Shown here: in pieces, positions 23,016 to 31,518 of the stretch
Layout: each line of letters begins with the position of its first letter
Position numbering within the stretch: position 1 is the first letter of the stretch
Source of the DNA: Roseovarius sp. ZX-A-9
GTDB taxonomy: Bacteria; Pseudomonadota; Alphaproteobacteria; Rhodobacterales; Rhodobacteraceae
Reading direction: 5' to 3'
NCBI RefSeq assembly: GCF_028369135.1
Contig: NZ_JAPWHW010000033.1
Span: forward strand, 1-35,363
DNA: 35,363 nt
Program-made: the position numbers and the translations under genes
The notes under the pieces: model-generated
The model's database searches: none
What the model was told of the DNA's origin: nothing
The model's input: the letters and a program-made list of their open reading frames with translations, nothing else

Positions 23016-24014
23016 ATGCACTATTCCGTTCTCGACCTCGCGCCCGTTCCGGAAGGCAGCGATACCGCAACCGCCATTGCCAACAGCCGGCAGTTGGCGA
23101 TTGCCGCTGAAGAGATGGGATATCATCGCTATTGGATGGCCGAGCATCACAACATGCCCGGCATCGCCAGTGCCGCCACCTCGGTTCTGATCGGGCATAT
23201 CGCGGACGCCACACGGACCATGCGCATCGGTGCGGGTGGTATCATGCTGCCCAATCACGCACCATTGGCCATTGCTGAACAGTTCGGCACGCTGGCCACC
23301 ATCCATCCCGGTCGCATTGATCTGGGACTGGGGCGCGCGCCCGGTGGCGATATGGCCGTTGCCCGCGCTTTGCGCCGGGGGCTGGAGGCGGATCGCTTTC
23401 CTGATGATGTGATCGAGTTGATCGGCTATCTCGGCGATGCCCGCCCCGGCGCGCCGGTTCGCGCGCATCCCGGCGAAGGCACGCATGTACCTGTCTGGAT
23501 TCTCGGCTCCAGCCTTTACGGCGCGCAACTGGCTGCGCATCTGGGGTTGCCCTATGCGTTTGCGTCACATTTCGCACCTGATGCGCTGGAACAGGCGTTA
23601 GAGCTCTACCGCAGCCGGTTCGAGCCATCGGCGAGCCTTGCGCGCCCCTATTTCATGCTGGCCGCCAACGTGTTCGCCGCCGATACGGATGCCGAAGGCG
23701 CGTATTTACGCACGTCCATGCAGCAGGCCTTTGCGCGGCTGCGTACTGGTCAACCCAGCAAGCTGCCCAGACCAGTGGACGATATCGAGGCGGCCATCGG
23801 CCCCGAGATGACCCGTGCGGTCAATCAGGCGCTGCGCGTCTCGGCGGTGGGGTCCGAGGCATCGGTACGCACGCAGCTTGCCGCATTGCGCGACCGCTAC
23901 GCCCCCGATGAAATGATCCTGACCGGCCAGATCCACGATCATGCCGCGCGGGTGAAATCATTTGGCATCGCCGCGCGTGTTTTGGCCGACATGAACGCAT
24001 CCGTCACCGCCTGA
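23016..24014 (+). CDS. LLM-class flavin-dependent oxidoreductase (MsnO8-like)
   Basis: A 332-residue luciferase-like barrel protein. Family stretches include SVLDLAPVPEG at the start, GYHRYWMAEHHNMPGIASAATSVLIGHIA, and IRIGAGGIMLPNHAPLAIAEQFGTLATIHPGRIDLGLGRAPG (split here across positions 70-115), which hold the flavin pocket. It would use FMNH2 or F420-like flavin and often oxygen; the substrate is unknown. I chose ATG 23016 with AAAGG upstream; an in-frame ATG at 23001 is possible. It lies 123 bases after ecm and 81 bases before an MFS exporter gene, with no pathway link evident. Confidence 0.88.
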   Translation: MHYSVLDLAPVPEGSDTATAIANSRQLAIAAEEMGYHRYWMAEHHNMPGIASAATSVLIGHIADATRTMRIGAGGIMLPNHAPLAIAEQFGTLATIHPGRIDLGLGRAPGGDMAVARALRRGLEADRFPDDVIELIGYLGDARPGAPVRAHPGEGTHVPVWILGSSLYGAQLAAHLGLPYAFASHFAPDALEQALELYRSRFEPSASLARPYFMLAANVFAADTDAEGAYLRTSMQQAFARLRTGQPSKLPRPVDDIEAAIGPEMTRAVNQALRVSAVGSEASVRTQLAALRDRYAPDEMILTGQIHDHAARVKSFGIAARVLADMNASVTA

Positions 24015-24047
24015 ACCGAACCTCCAAGGATTGCCCTGCCGCCTGAT

Positions 24048-24068
24048 CCGTATAACAATCGGTTGTTG
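24048..24068. promoter_or_regulatory. Repeated motif CCGTATAACAAT with palindrome, upstream of the MFS gene
   Basis: CCGTATAACAAT (24048-24059) merges into AACAA-TCGG-TTGTT (24055-24068). The same 12 bases occur at 25794-25805 upstream of the RND operon, again leading into a palindrome. It may be a shared operator or a -10 region. Confidence 0.4.
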
Positions 24069-24095
24069 TTGGCAGATCCTGCCCGGAGAGCCCTC

Positions 24096-25727
24096 TTGCC
24101 TGACCGCCCGTCGCCCCTGATCCTGTTTCGCAACCAGACGTTCCGTTCGCTCTGGATATCGGCCTTGGCGTCGAATTTCGGCGGGCTGGTGCAGGCGGTT
24201 GGTGCCGCGTGGATGATGACCACGCTCACCGATTCCCAGAGCATGGTGGCGTTGGTGCAGGGCTCTGTCGCGCTGCCGATCATGATCTTTTCACTGCTCG
24301 CCGGGGTGTTTGCCGATAATTTCGACCGGCGCCGCGTGATGCTGATCGCCCAAGGGTTCATGTTCGTGGTGTCCGTCGGCCTGACCATCATGGCATTCGA
24401 GGGGCTGCTGACGCCCTGGCTTTTGCTGGCCTTCACCTTTCTGATCGGTTGCGGCACGGCGCTGCACAACCCGTCATGGCAGGCCACGATGGGCGATATC
24501 GTCACCCGCGAGGAATTGCCGAGCGCGGTGTCGCTCAACAGCATGGGGTTCAACCTGATGCGCAGCGTCGGGCCTGCGGCGGGCGGTGCCATTGTCGCTA
24601 TTGCGGGGGCGGCGGCCGCGTTTGCGGTAAACGCCTTCAGCTATATCGCGATCATCCTCGCCTTACTGCGCTGGAAATCCCCGGTGCGCGACACGCGCCT
24701 GCCGCGCGAGCCGTTCGGCAGCGCGTTCTCGGCCGGGCTGCGCTATGTCGCCATGTCACCCAAGCTGATCCATGTCATCCTGCGCGGGTTCTGGTTCGGT
24801 CTCACAGGTGTCGTGCTGTTGGCGCTGTTGCCGGTGGTGGTGCGCGAAGTGCTTCAAGGCAATGCCTTTGTCTATGGGGTGATGCTGGGCTGTTTCGGCA
24901 TGGGCGCGGTTGGTGGTGCGTTGGCCAATGCCCGCCTGCGCGAGGCGTTCCGCAACGAGATCATTGCGCGCGGCGCGTTCCTCGGTTTTGCGCTGGGCTG
25001 TTGCGTGCTGGCGCTCAGCGGTAACGCGGTGCTAAGCGGCGCGGCCATCGGCCTGACCGGCGCCTGCTGGGTGCTCGCGCTGTCGATGTTCAACGTGACG
25101 GTGCAACTGTCAACGCCGCGCTGGGTCGTGGGCCGCGCGCTGGCGCTCTATCAGACCGCCGTCTTTGGTGGCATGGCGGCAGGAAGCTGGGCCTGGGGCG
25201 CACTGGCAGAAACAACCAGCCCTTCGGCGACGCTGTTGCTGGTCGCTGCGCTCTTGGTGGTCGGCGCACTGATCGGCCTGCGGTTGCCCTTGCCAGAGTT
25301 TCACGGGCTGAACCTCGATCCGCTGAACCGGTTCAAGGAGCCGACCCTGCGATTTGATCTGACCTATCGCAGCGGGCCGGTCATGGTCATGGTGGATTAC
25401 GAAATCGACCACGCCGACGTGCCCGCGTTCCTCGCCGCAATGAGCCAGCGGCGCCGGATCCGGATCCGCGACGGCGCACAGCAATGGGCGCTGTTGCGTG
25501 ATCTCCAAAATCCCGAGCATTGGAGCGAGAGCTATCATGTCCCGACATGGGGCGAATACGTGCGCCACAATGAACGCCAAACACAATCGGATGCCGAACT
25601 GTCGGATTTGCTGCGCGGACTGCATCGCGGTCCCGGAGGTCCCGTCGTGCGCCGGATGATCGAGCGCCAGACCGTGCCGCTGCGCGAAGATCTTGCGGTG
25701 ATCCCCGAACGAAAAGAAGAAGCGTGA
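24096..25727 (+). CDS. MFS exporter with C-terminal cytoplasmic domain (MFS_3 / EntS-like)
   Basis: A 543-residue protein. The N-terminal 400 residues form an MFS exporter with the loop motif GVFADNFDRRRVM between helices 2 and 3, and conserved stretches such as NSMGFNLMRSVGPAAGGAI. About 120 further residues after PLPEFHGLNLDPLNRF form a soluble domain (VMVMVDYEIDHADVPAFLAAMSQRRR, later HVPTWGEYVRHNERQT) that resembles an antibiotic-biosynthesis-monooxygenase-like fold, as seen in some members of this family. No ATG lies near the N-terminus; I choose TTG 24096, which has GGAGAG upstream, over TTG 24063. The exported compound is unknown. Confidence 0.85.
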   Translation: MPDRPSPLILFRNQTFRSLWISALASNFGGLVQAVGAAWMMTTLTDSQSMVALVQGSVALPIMIFSLLAGVFADNFDRRRVMLIAQGFMFVVSVGLTIMAFEGLLTPWLLLAFTFLIGCGTALHNPSWQATMGDIVTREELPSAVSLNSMGFNLMRSVGPAAGGAIVAIAGAAAAFAVNAFSYIAIILALLRWKSPVRDTRLPREPFGSAFSAGLRYVAMSPKLIHVILRGFWFGLTGVVLLALLPVVVREVLQGNAFVYGVMLGCFGMGAVGGALANARLREAFRNEIIARGAFLGFALGCCVLALSGNAVLSGAAIGLTGACWVLALSMFNVTVQLSTPRWVVGRALALYQTAVFGGMAAGSWAWGALAETTSPSATLLLVAALLVVGALIGLRLPLPEFHGLNLDPLNRFKEPTLRFDLTYRSGPVMVMVDYEIDHADVPAFLAAMSQRRRIRIRDGAQQWALLRDLQNPEHWSESYHVPTWGEYVRHNERQTQSDAELSDLLRGLHRGPGGPVVRRMIERQTVPLREDLAVIPERKEEA

Positions 25728-26063
25728 CCGCCGATGTATGCGATTCGCAGCAAAGCTCCTAGGGAGGAATGCCTCGCCCGGGCCGCTTGGCCGCCGTATA
25801 ACAATTATGTTACTGGTTTAGGCGTTTAAGATTAGTTGGTTAGAGTGAAGCGCGCTGCATCGCTCGATGATCTTGCATACGATCCAGGGCCAAATTTATC
25901 CGAGCGGGTTGGCCTTGGCACGGTTAATGGGTAAAGCAGGCGCGCGGACAGGGCAGCCCGAGACTGTCGCAGTGATATCATTTACTGCGAAATCAGGGCA
26001 CGTTAATTTCTACGGAATTGACCGCATGCCCGAAGCCGCATGTATTGAACGGATCCTCAGAAT
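25728..26063. other. Intergenic region upstream of the RND operon
   Basis: No credible gene lies in these 336 bases; the small open frame at 25867 overlaps the next gene's upstream region and has no ribosome site. The region contains the repeated CCGTATAACAAT motif with a palindrome (25794-25812) and probably the RND promoter. Confidence 0.5.
25794..25812. promoter_or_regulatory. Second copy of CCGTATAACAAT with palindrome, upstream of the RND operon
   Basis: CCGTATAACAAT (25794-25805) merges into TAACA-ATTA-TGTTA (25799-25812), a perfect 5-base inverted repeat. It matches the motif before the MFS gene and may be bound by the same regulator. Confidence 0.4.
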
Positions 26064-27272
26064 ATGCTGAATTTTCCTAGCCTGACGCGCTTGACCCTGC
26101 TCTTGACCCTGTTGGCGATCAGCGCCGCGCCGACACTGGCCCAACAACAGGGCGACCGGCCACCGCCTGCCGTCATCGTGGTGACGGCCCATGCACAGGA
26201 TGTTGGCCTGACGACGACCTTGCCGGGGCGCGTTGTTGCGTCCGCCGAGGCCGAGGTACGCCCCCAGGTCGCTGGGATCATCACCGAACGGTTGTTCGAT
26301 GAGGGTGGTCAGGTCAAGGCGGGTGAAGTGCTCTACCGGATCGACGCGGCGACCTATGATGCCGCCGTCGCACAGGCCGAGGCCGCCGTTGCGCAGGCCC
26401 GCGCGCAGAGCAAGGCCACTGACCGCGAGGCAGAGCGGCTGCAAACCCTGTCGACCCGCAATATCGTCAGCGAACAGGCGCTGGATTCGGCCATTGCTGC
26501 GCGTGACAGCGCAGCGGCCAGCCTGCAGGCGGCACAGGCGCAATTGAAGGCGGCACAGATCGAACTGGACCGGACTGAGATTCGTGCGCGCCTTTCGGGG
26601 GAAATCGGTCGTTCGATGGTCAGCCCCGGTGCGCTCGTCACTGCGAGCCAGCAACAGCCCCTCGCCGTGATCCGCAATATCGACCCGGTCTATGTGGACG
26701 TGACGCAATCGGCGGCCGAGCTGCTGGATTGGCGACGCGGGCATATGGCCGCGCGGATTGAGGCCGAGGGTCCCCGCGAAGTCACCCTGACGCTTGCCGA
26801 TGGCAGCGACTTTGACCAGACCGGAAAACTGACCGCTGCCGAGCCGGTGGTCGATCCGTTGACCGGTGTCGTCGTGCTGCGGATGGAGTTCGCCAACCCC
26901 GACAAACTGCTGCTGCCGGGAATGTATGTGCAGGTCGAAATGCCCAACGGCATCGCCAAGGGCGCATTTCTGGTGCCGCAGGAGGGTGTCAGCCGCAACC
27001 GGCGCGGCCAGCCGACGGCGCTGGTGGTCAAATCCGATGGTGTCGTCGAACAGCGTGTGCTGACCGTCCTGCAGGATCAGGGGCAGAACTGGGTGGTTGC
27101 GGGCGGCCTGGAGGATGGCGACCGGATCATTGTCGAAGGTCTGCAAAAGGCAGCGCCGGGCGCCACCGTGACACCGCAGGAACGTGAAGCGGCCACGGCG
27201 GGGCAGGGCGGAAATCAGTCCGCTGCTGACCCCAGTGCCAACCCAGACACAGCAGAGAAGCCGGCGGAATAG
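26064..27272 (+). CDS. RND efflux periplasmic adaptor (membrane fusion protein)
   Basis: A 402-residue AcrA/MexA-type adaptor. A signal peptide ends near APTLAQQ; there is no lipobox cysteine, so it is not a classical lipoprotein, unlike AcrA. Lipoyl/hairpin domains follow: RPQVAGIITERLFDEGGQVKAGEVLYRID, then a long alpha-helical coiled-coil rich in Ala/Gln (about residues 95-170), then LSGEIGRSMVSPGALVTA and the beta-barrel domain. It would link the inner-membrane pump encoded 75 bases downstream to an outer-membrane channel. The C-terminal tail is Ala/Gln-rich. The ribosome site is weak. Confidence 0.92.
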   Translation: MLNFPSLTRLTLLLTLLAISAAPTLAQQQGDRPPPAVIVVTAHAQDVGLTTTLPGRVVASAEAEVRPQVAGIITERLFDEGGQVKAGEVLYRIDAATYDAAVAQAEAAVAQARAQSKATDREAERLQTLSTRNIVSEQALDSAIAARDSAAASLQAAQAQLKAAQIELDRTEIRARLSGEIGRSMVSPGALVTASQQQPLAVIRNIDPVYVDVTQSAAELLDWRRGHMAARIEAEGPREVTLTLADGSDFDQTGKLTAAEPVVDPLTGVVVLRMEFANPDKLLLPGMYVQVEMPNGIAKGAFLVPQEGVSRNRRGQPTALVVKSDGVVEQRVLTVLQDQGQNWVVAGGLEDGDRIIVEGLQKAAPGATVTPQEREAATAGQGGNQSAADPSANPDTAEKPAE

Positions 27273-27286
27273 ACGTTGCTGCCGAT

Positions 27287-27301
27287 GGAAATGCTATTTC
27301 C
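27287..27301 (+). repeat. Small hairpin between the RND adaptor and pump genes
   Basis: GGAAAT-GCT-ATTTCC is a perfect 6-base stem in the 75-base gap between adaptor and pump genes. It is probably an mRNA structure within the operon. Confidence 0.35.
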
Positions 27302-27347
27302 GAAACCGATTGATCCCTTGATCAAATATTGACCGGAGCGCCCGAGC

Positions 27348-30300
27348 ATGGCCCGTTTCTTTATCGACCGCCCGATCTTCGCCTGGGTCATCGCGATCTT
27401 CATCATGGGGATCGGGGCGCTGTCCATCATGACGCTGCCTGTCGCGCAGTATCCGCAGATCGCACCGCCGACCGTGCAGGTCAGCGCCTCGTATCCCGGG
27501 GCCTCGGCGGAAACGGTAGCCAACACGGTCACGCAGGTGATCGAACAGCAGATGACCGGCCTCGACGGGCTGCGCTACATCTCGTCCAGCTCAACCGCGG
27601 CGGGCGGGGCCAGTATCACCCTGACCTTCGAGACCGGCACAGACCCCGACATTGCGCAGGTTCAGGTTCAGAACAAGCTGGCGCAGGCCACCGCATTGCT
27701 GCCCGAACCGGTGCAGCGGCAGGGGGTCACGGTGCGCAAATCCTCGGCCGGCTTCCTCATGGTGGTGGCGCTCATCGCCCAGAACGGTGACTACGACGCG
27801 ACCGATTTGGGTGACTATCTGAACACCAACATGGTCAATGAACTGAGCCGCGTTGACGGTGTTGGCAGCGTGCGGGTCTTTGGCGCGCAATACGCGATGC
27901 GCATCTGGCTGGACCCGTCCAAGCTGGCCGCGTTCGAGCTGACCCCACAGGACGTGGTGACCGCGGTGCGCGCCCAGAACGCACAGATATCTGCCGGACA
28001 ATTCGGCTCGCGGCCCACGGTCGAGGGGCAGGTGCTGAACGCCACGATCACCGCACAGTCGCTGCTGACCACGCCCGAGGATTTCCGCCAGATCGTGCTG
28101 CGGGCCGAGACCGACGGCGGGCTGGTTCTGGTCAACGATGTCGCGCGGGTCGAGATCGGGGCCGAAAACTATGCCACCATCTCGCGCTACAACCAGCGCC
28201 CCTCTTCCGGCATGGCGATCAGCCTGGCGCCCGGGGCGAATGCGCTCGAAACCGCGCAGGCTGTCGAAAATCGGATCGAGGAACTGGCGCGGTTCTTCCC
28301 CGAGGGTTTCGAGTATGTGATCCCCTACAATACCACGCCGTTTGTCAAAATCTCGATCGAAGAGGTGGTCAAGACGCTGATCGAAGCCATCGTGCTGGTG
28401 TTCCTGGTGATGTTCCTGTTCCTGCAGAACCTTCGCGCGACCCTGATCCCGACCTTGGCCGTGCCGGTCGTGCTGATGGGAACGTTCGGGGTGCTGGCGC
28501 TATTCGGTTTTTCGATCAACACGCTGACGATGTTGGCGATGGTGCTGGCTATCGGCCTGCTCGTGGATGACGCCATCGTGGTGGTCGAAAACGTCGAACG
28601 GATCATGGAGCAGGAAGGGCTGGGCCCGCGCGAGGCGACGCGCAAGTCCATGGGCCAGATCACCGGCGCGCTGATCGGCATCGCGGTGGTGCTGTCGGCG
28701 GTTTTCGTGCCGATGGCGTTCTTTCCCGGCTCGACCGGGGTCATCTATAAGCAGTTCGCTGTCACCATCATTTCGGCGATGGCGCTGTCTGTCCTGGTGG
28801 CGCTGACGCTGACGCCGGCGCTCTGCGCTTCGATGCTGAAGGCGAAACAGCATGGCGACAGGAAGGGGCTGTTTGGCCTCTTCAACCGTGGCTTCGACAA
28901 GTTGCTTGGTGGCTACGCGGGCAGTGTCGGCTGGATCGTGCGGCGCCCCGTACGGGTCGGGCTGATCTATCTGGTGATCGTCGGGCTGATGGTCGGGCTG
29001 TTCATGCGGACGCCACAGGGGTTCTTGCCGGACGAGGATCAAGGCATCTTGTTCACCTTGATTCAGGGCCCCACGGGGACAACCGCCGAACAGACGCTGA
29101 AAGTGGTCGAGCAGGTCGAAAATTACTACCTGACGCAGGAAACCGACGTTGTTGAATCGGTGTTCGGTATCGCCGGGTTCAGCTTTAGCGGGCAGGGGCA
29201 GAACCTCGGCCTTGCCTTTGTACGGCTCAAGGATTGGTCCGAACGGGAAGACCCTAACCTGAGTGCGCAAGCACTGGCGGGGCGGGCGTTCGGAGCATTT
29301 AGCCAGATCAAGGGCGCAATGGTGTTTCCCATCGTGCCGCCCTCGGTGATCGAATTGGGCAACGTGTCGGGGTTCGATTTCTATATTCAGGCGCGCGGCG
29401 GCCAGAGTCATGAACAGCTATTGGAAGCGCGCAATCAGATGCTCGGCATGGCAGCACAAAGCCCGCTGATCGCGTCAGCGCGGCCAAATGGGCTGGAAGA
29501 TGCAGCGCAATTCAACCTCGATATCGACTGGCGTCAGGCGGGCGCGATGGGCGTCAGCGCCACTGATGTGGGCAGCCTGCTCAGCACCGCATGGGCGGGC
29601 ACATACGTCAACGATTTCGTGGACGAAGGCCGGATCAAGAGAGTCTATGTACAAGGCGAGGCGTCTGCGCGCAGCGTGCCTTCGGACATCGAGAAATGGC
29701 GCGTGCGCAACGAAAGCGGAGGCCTCGTGCCGTTCTCAAATTTTGCCGACGCGAGTTGGACTTACGGCCCGCAGGGGGTGAACCGGTATAACGGCGTGCC
29801 GTCGATGCAGATTCAGGGCTCTCCCGCGCCCGGCGTCTCGACCGGCGATGCGGTGGCAGAGTTGCACAGGCTTGCCGAACAACTGCCGCCGGGTTTCCAG
29901 ATTTCGCTGACCGGGCTGTCACTGGAGGAAGAGGAATCGGGCAACCAGGCGCCGCTGCTCTACGCGCTGTCTCTGGCCGCGATCTTCCTGTCGCTGGCGG
30001 CGCTTTACGAATCCTGGTCGATTCCGTTCGCCGTGATGCTGGCGATGCCGATCGGCGTGCTGGGCGCGCTCAGCGGCGCGTGGTTGGGTGGGTTCGAGAA
30101 CGGCGTGTTCTTCCAGGTTGGCCTTCTGACGGTGATCGGCTTGACCGGCAAGAACGCGATCCTGATCGTGGAATTCGCTCGGGACAGACGCGAGGCGGGC
30201 GAAACCATCTTCGACGCCGCCGTCGATGCCGCGCGCCAGCGATTCCGCCCGATCATCATGACGTCCATGGCGTTCTCGCTGGGGGTTCTGCCGCTGGTCC

Positions 30301-30446
30301 TGAGCACCGGGGCCGGATCAGGCGGGCGCACGGCGATCGGGGCGGGTGTGCTGTCGGGCACCATCGCCGCGACGGTGCTGGGTGTGCTGTTCGTGCCGTT
30401 GTTCTTTGCCATGATCGCGCGGCTGCGCAAGTCGGCTGTGGACTGA
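27348..30446 (+). CDS. RND multidrug efflux pump, HAE1 family (AcrB/MexB-like)
   Basis: A 1032-residue inner-membrane pump, close to AcrB in length. It starts MARFFIDRPIFAWVIAIFIM, as HAE1 pumps do. The proton-relay residues are all present: Asp407 and Asp408 in LLVDDAIVVVENVERIM and Lys935 in GLTGKNAILIVEFARDRR. Two large periplasmic loops follow transmembrane helices 1 and 7. It would export lipophilic toxins, solvents or drugs by proton antiport, as a trimer. No outer-membrane factor gene follows, so a TolC-type channel encoded elsewhere is needed. No local TetR repressor is present either. Confidence 0.95.
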   Translation: MARFFIDRPIFAWVIAIFIMGIGALSIMTLPVAQYPQIAPPTVQVSASYPGASAETVANTVTQVIEQQMTGLDGLRYISSSSTAAGGASITLTFETGTDPDIAQVQVQNKLAQATALLPEPVQRQGVTVRKSSAGFLMVVALIAQNGDYDATDLGDYLNTNMVNELSRVDGVGSVRVFGAQYAMRIWLDPSKLAAFELTPQDVVTAVRAQNAQISAGQFGSRPTVEGQVLNATITAQSLLTTPEDFRQIVLRAETDGGLVLVNDVARVEIGAENYATISRYNQRPSSGMAISLAPGANALETAQAVENRIEELARFFPEGFEYVIPYNTTPFVKISIEEVVKTLIEAIVLVFLVMFLFLQNLRATLIPTLAVPVVLMGTFGVLALFGFSINTLTMLAMVLAIGLLVDDAIVVVENVERIMEQEGLGPREATRKSMGQITGALIGIAVVLSAVFVPMAFFPGSTGVIYKQFAVTIISAMALSVLVALTLTPALCASMLKAKQHGDRKGLFGLFNRGFDKLLGGYAGSVGWIVRRPVRVGLIYLVIVGLMVGLFMRTPQGFLPDEDQGILFTLIQGPTGTTAEQTLKVVEQVENYYLTQETDVVESVFGIAGFSFSGQGQNLGLAFVRLKDWSEREDPNLSAQALAGRAFGAFSQIKGAMVFPIVPPSVIELGNVSGFDFYIQARGGQSHEQLLEARNQMLGMAAQSPLIASARPNGLEDAAQFNLDIDWRQAGAMGVSATDVGSLLSTAWAGTYVNDFVDEGRIKRVYVQGEASARSVPSDIEKWRVRNESGGLVPFSNFADASWTYGPQGVNRYNGVPSMQIQGSPAPGVSTGDAVAELHRLAEQLPPGFQISLTGLSLEEEESGNQAPLLYALSLAAIFLSLAALYESWSIPFAVMLAMPIGVLGALSGAWLGGFENGVFFQVGLLTVIGLTGKNAILIVEFARDRREAGETIFDAAVDAARQRFRPIIMTSMAFSLGVLPLVLSTGAGSGGRTAIGAGVLSGTIAATVLGVLFVPLFFAMIARLRKSAVD

Positions 30447-30465
30447 GCTTACGCGTTCAAGACTC

Positions 30466-30483
30466 CTATCCGCGGAGGGATAG
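30466..30483 (+). terminator. Hairpin after the RND pump gene
   Basis: CTATCC-GCGGAG-GGATAG lies 20 bases past the pump stop. No T-run follows, so only a weak terminator is suggested. Confidence 0.3.
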
Positions 30484-30588
30484 CAGGTTGGCTTTGCCGG
30501 ACCTGTAGGAGGGCTAGGGCCTTTTCACGCTGGATAACTCGCGGTAACTACGCGCGGTGGAATTTTTTGTCTGCGACCCGCTTGCAGG

Positions 30589-30616
30589 TTGAAAGTGGCG
30601 TCCGAGTTTGTATTTT
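30589..30616 (+). promoter_or_regulatory. Promoter of the GntR gene
   Basis: TTGAAA (30589-30594) and TATTTT (30611-30616) are 16 bases apart, with transcription expected to begin in the palindrome just downstream. Confidence 0.45.
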
Positions 30617-30618
30617 GA

Positions 30619-30628
30619 TTGTCGACAA
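30619..30628. promoter_or_regulatory. Probable GntR (FadR-type) operator before the GntR gene
   Basis: TTGTCGACAA is a perfect 10-base palindrome fitting the TNGT-N-ACNA consensus of FCD-type GntR regulators. It lies between the predicted -10 box and the ribosome site of the regulator gene, a position for autorepression. Confidence 0.6.
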
Positions 30629-30640
30629 AGAGGAGCCGAC

Positions 30641-31357
30641 ATGACCACTACCCCTTCCGCCAAGGACACTGAAAAGAGCACGGAGCGCAAGCGCGGGTCG
30701 GGCGTCCAGTTCGTTTACGACGTATTACGGGATGAGATCCTGAACCTGACGCTGGCACCGGGCAGTGCGATTGATGAGGTCCAACTGGCGCAGCGGCTGG
30801 CAATGTCGCGCACACCGATCCGCGAGGCGCTGGTCCGGCTGGCCGGCGAGGGGCTTGTCACGACGCTGCCGAACCGCTCGACTGTGGTCACGAATATCGA
30901 CCTGCTGAACCTGCATGCATTCTTTGATGCGATAACGTTGATGTATCGCGTGACAACACGACTGGCGGCACAGAACCACCAGCCCGAAGATCTTGTGACG
31001 ATCCGCGCCCGCCAGGCGGAGTTCGCGCAGGCAGTCGCTGCACAGGACGCGCTGTCGATGATCGGCACCAACCGCGAGTTTCACGCCGCTATCGCCGCCG
31101 CCGCTCGCAACCCTTATTACGAGAGCCTGTTCCTGCGGCTTCTGGATGAGGGGCGGCGGTTGCTGCGGCTCTACTATTCGTCGTTCAACGATCAGCTGCC
31201 GCATGAATATGTGGTCGAGCACGAAGAGATCATCACCGCTATCGAGAACCGGGACATTGAAACGTCTGATGCCTTGGCCCGGCGCCACGCCGATCAGATC
31301 GTGTCCCAGACCCGCACCATGATCGCTGACGACCGCCGGATTGACATCGCGCTCTGA
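30641..31357 (+). CDS. GntR-family regulator with FCD ligand domain
   Basis: A 238-residue regulator. The winged helix-turn-helix spans about residues 20-85 (VYDVLRDEILNLTLAPGSAIDEVQLAQRLAMSRTPIREAL, in part), and is followed by the all-helical FCD domain with NREFHAAIAAAARNPYYESLFLRL and the later HEEIITAIENRD, whose His/Asp residues often bind a metal and a carboxylate. The start ATG 30641 has AGAGGAG seven bases upstream. It is followed by a DapA-family gene under its own promoter, and the palindromes at both genes suggest that it controls this catabolic module in response to a pathway acid. Confidence 0.92.
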   Translation: MTTTPSAKDTEKSTERKRGSGVQFVYDVLRDEILNLTLAPGSAIDEVQLAQRLAMSRTPIREALVRLAGEGLVTTLPNRSTVVTNIDLLNLHAFFDAITLMYRVTTRLAAQNHQPEDLVTIRARQAEFAQAVAAQDALSMIGTNREFHAAIAAAARNPYYESLFLRLLDEGRRLLRLYYSSFNDQLPHEYVVEHEEIITAIENRDIETSDALARRHADQIVSQTRTMIADDRRIDIAL

Positions 31358-31408
31358 GCCGCGTGAATCCGCCGTCTGACACGGGTGGGCTTCACGGTCG
31401 AAAATTTA

Positions 31409-31438
31409 TGTCGACAAGAAAAATACAGCGGGTATAAT
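31409..31438 (+). promoter_or_regulatory. Promoter and operator of the DapA-family gene
   Basis: A perfect -10 TATAAT (31433-31438) is preceded at 16 bases by TCGACA (31411-31416). That -35 box overlaps the palindrome TGTCGACA (31409-31416), the same core as the site before the GntR gene, so repressor binding here would block RNA polymerase. Confidence 0.6.
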
Positions 31439-31518
31439 CCCTGTGATTCCAACCCGTGGCTGATTGTGCCCTGCGGCTGGGATGCCCCCCTGTTTCTGAG
31501 TCGCGAAGGAGACCAGCA

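Noticed and set aside
25867..26070. 67-residue frame upstream of the RND adaptor gene
   Set aside because: No ribosome site, overlaps the adaptor start, and has no recognisable features; probably chance.
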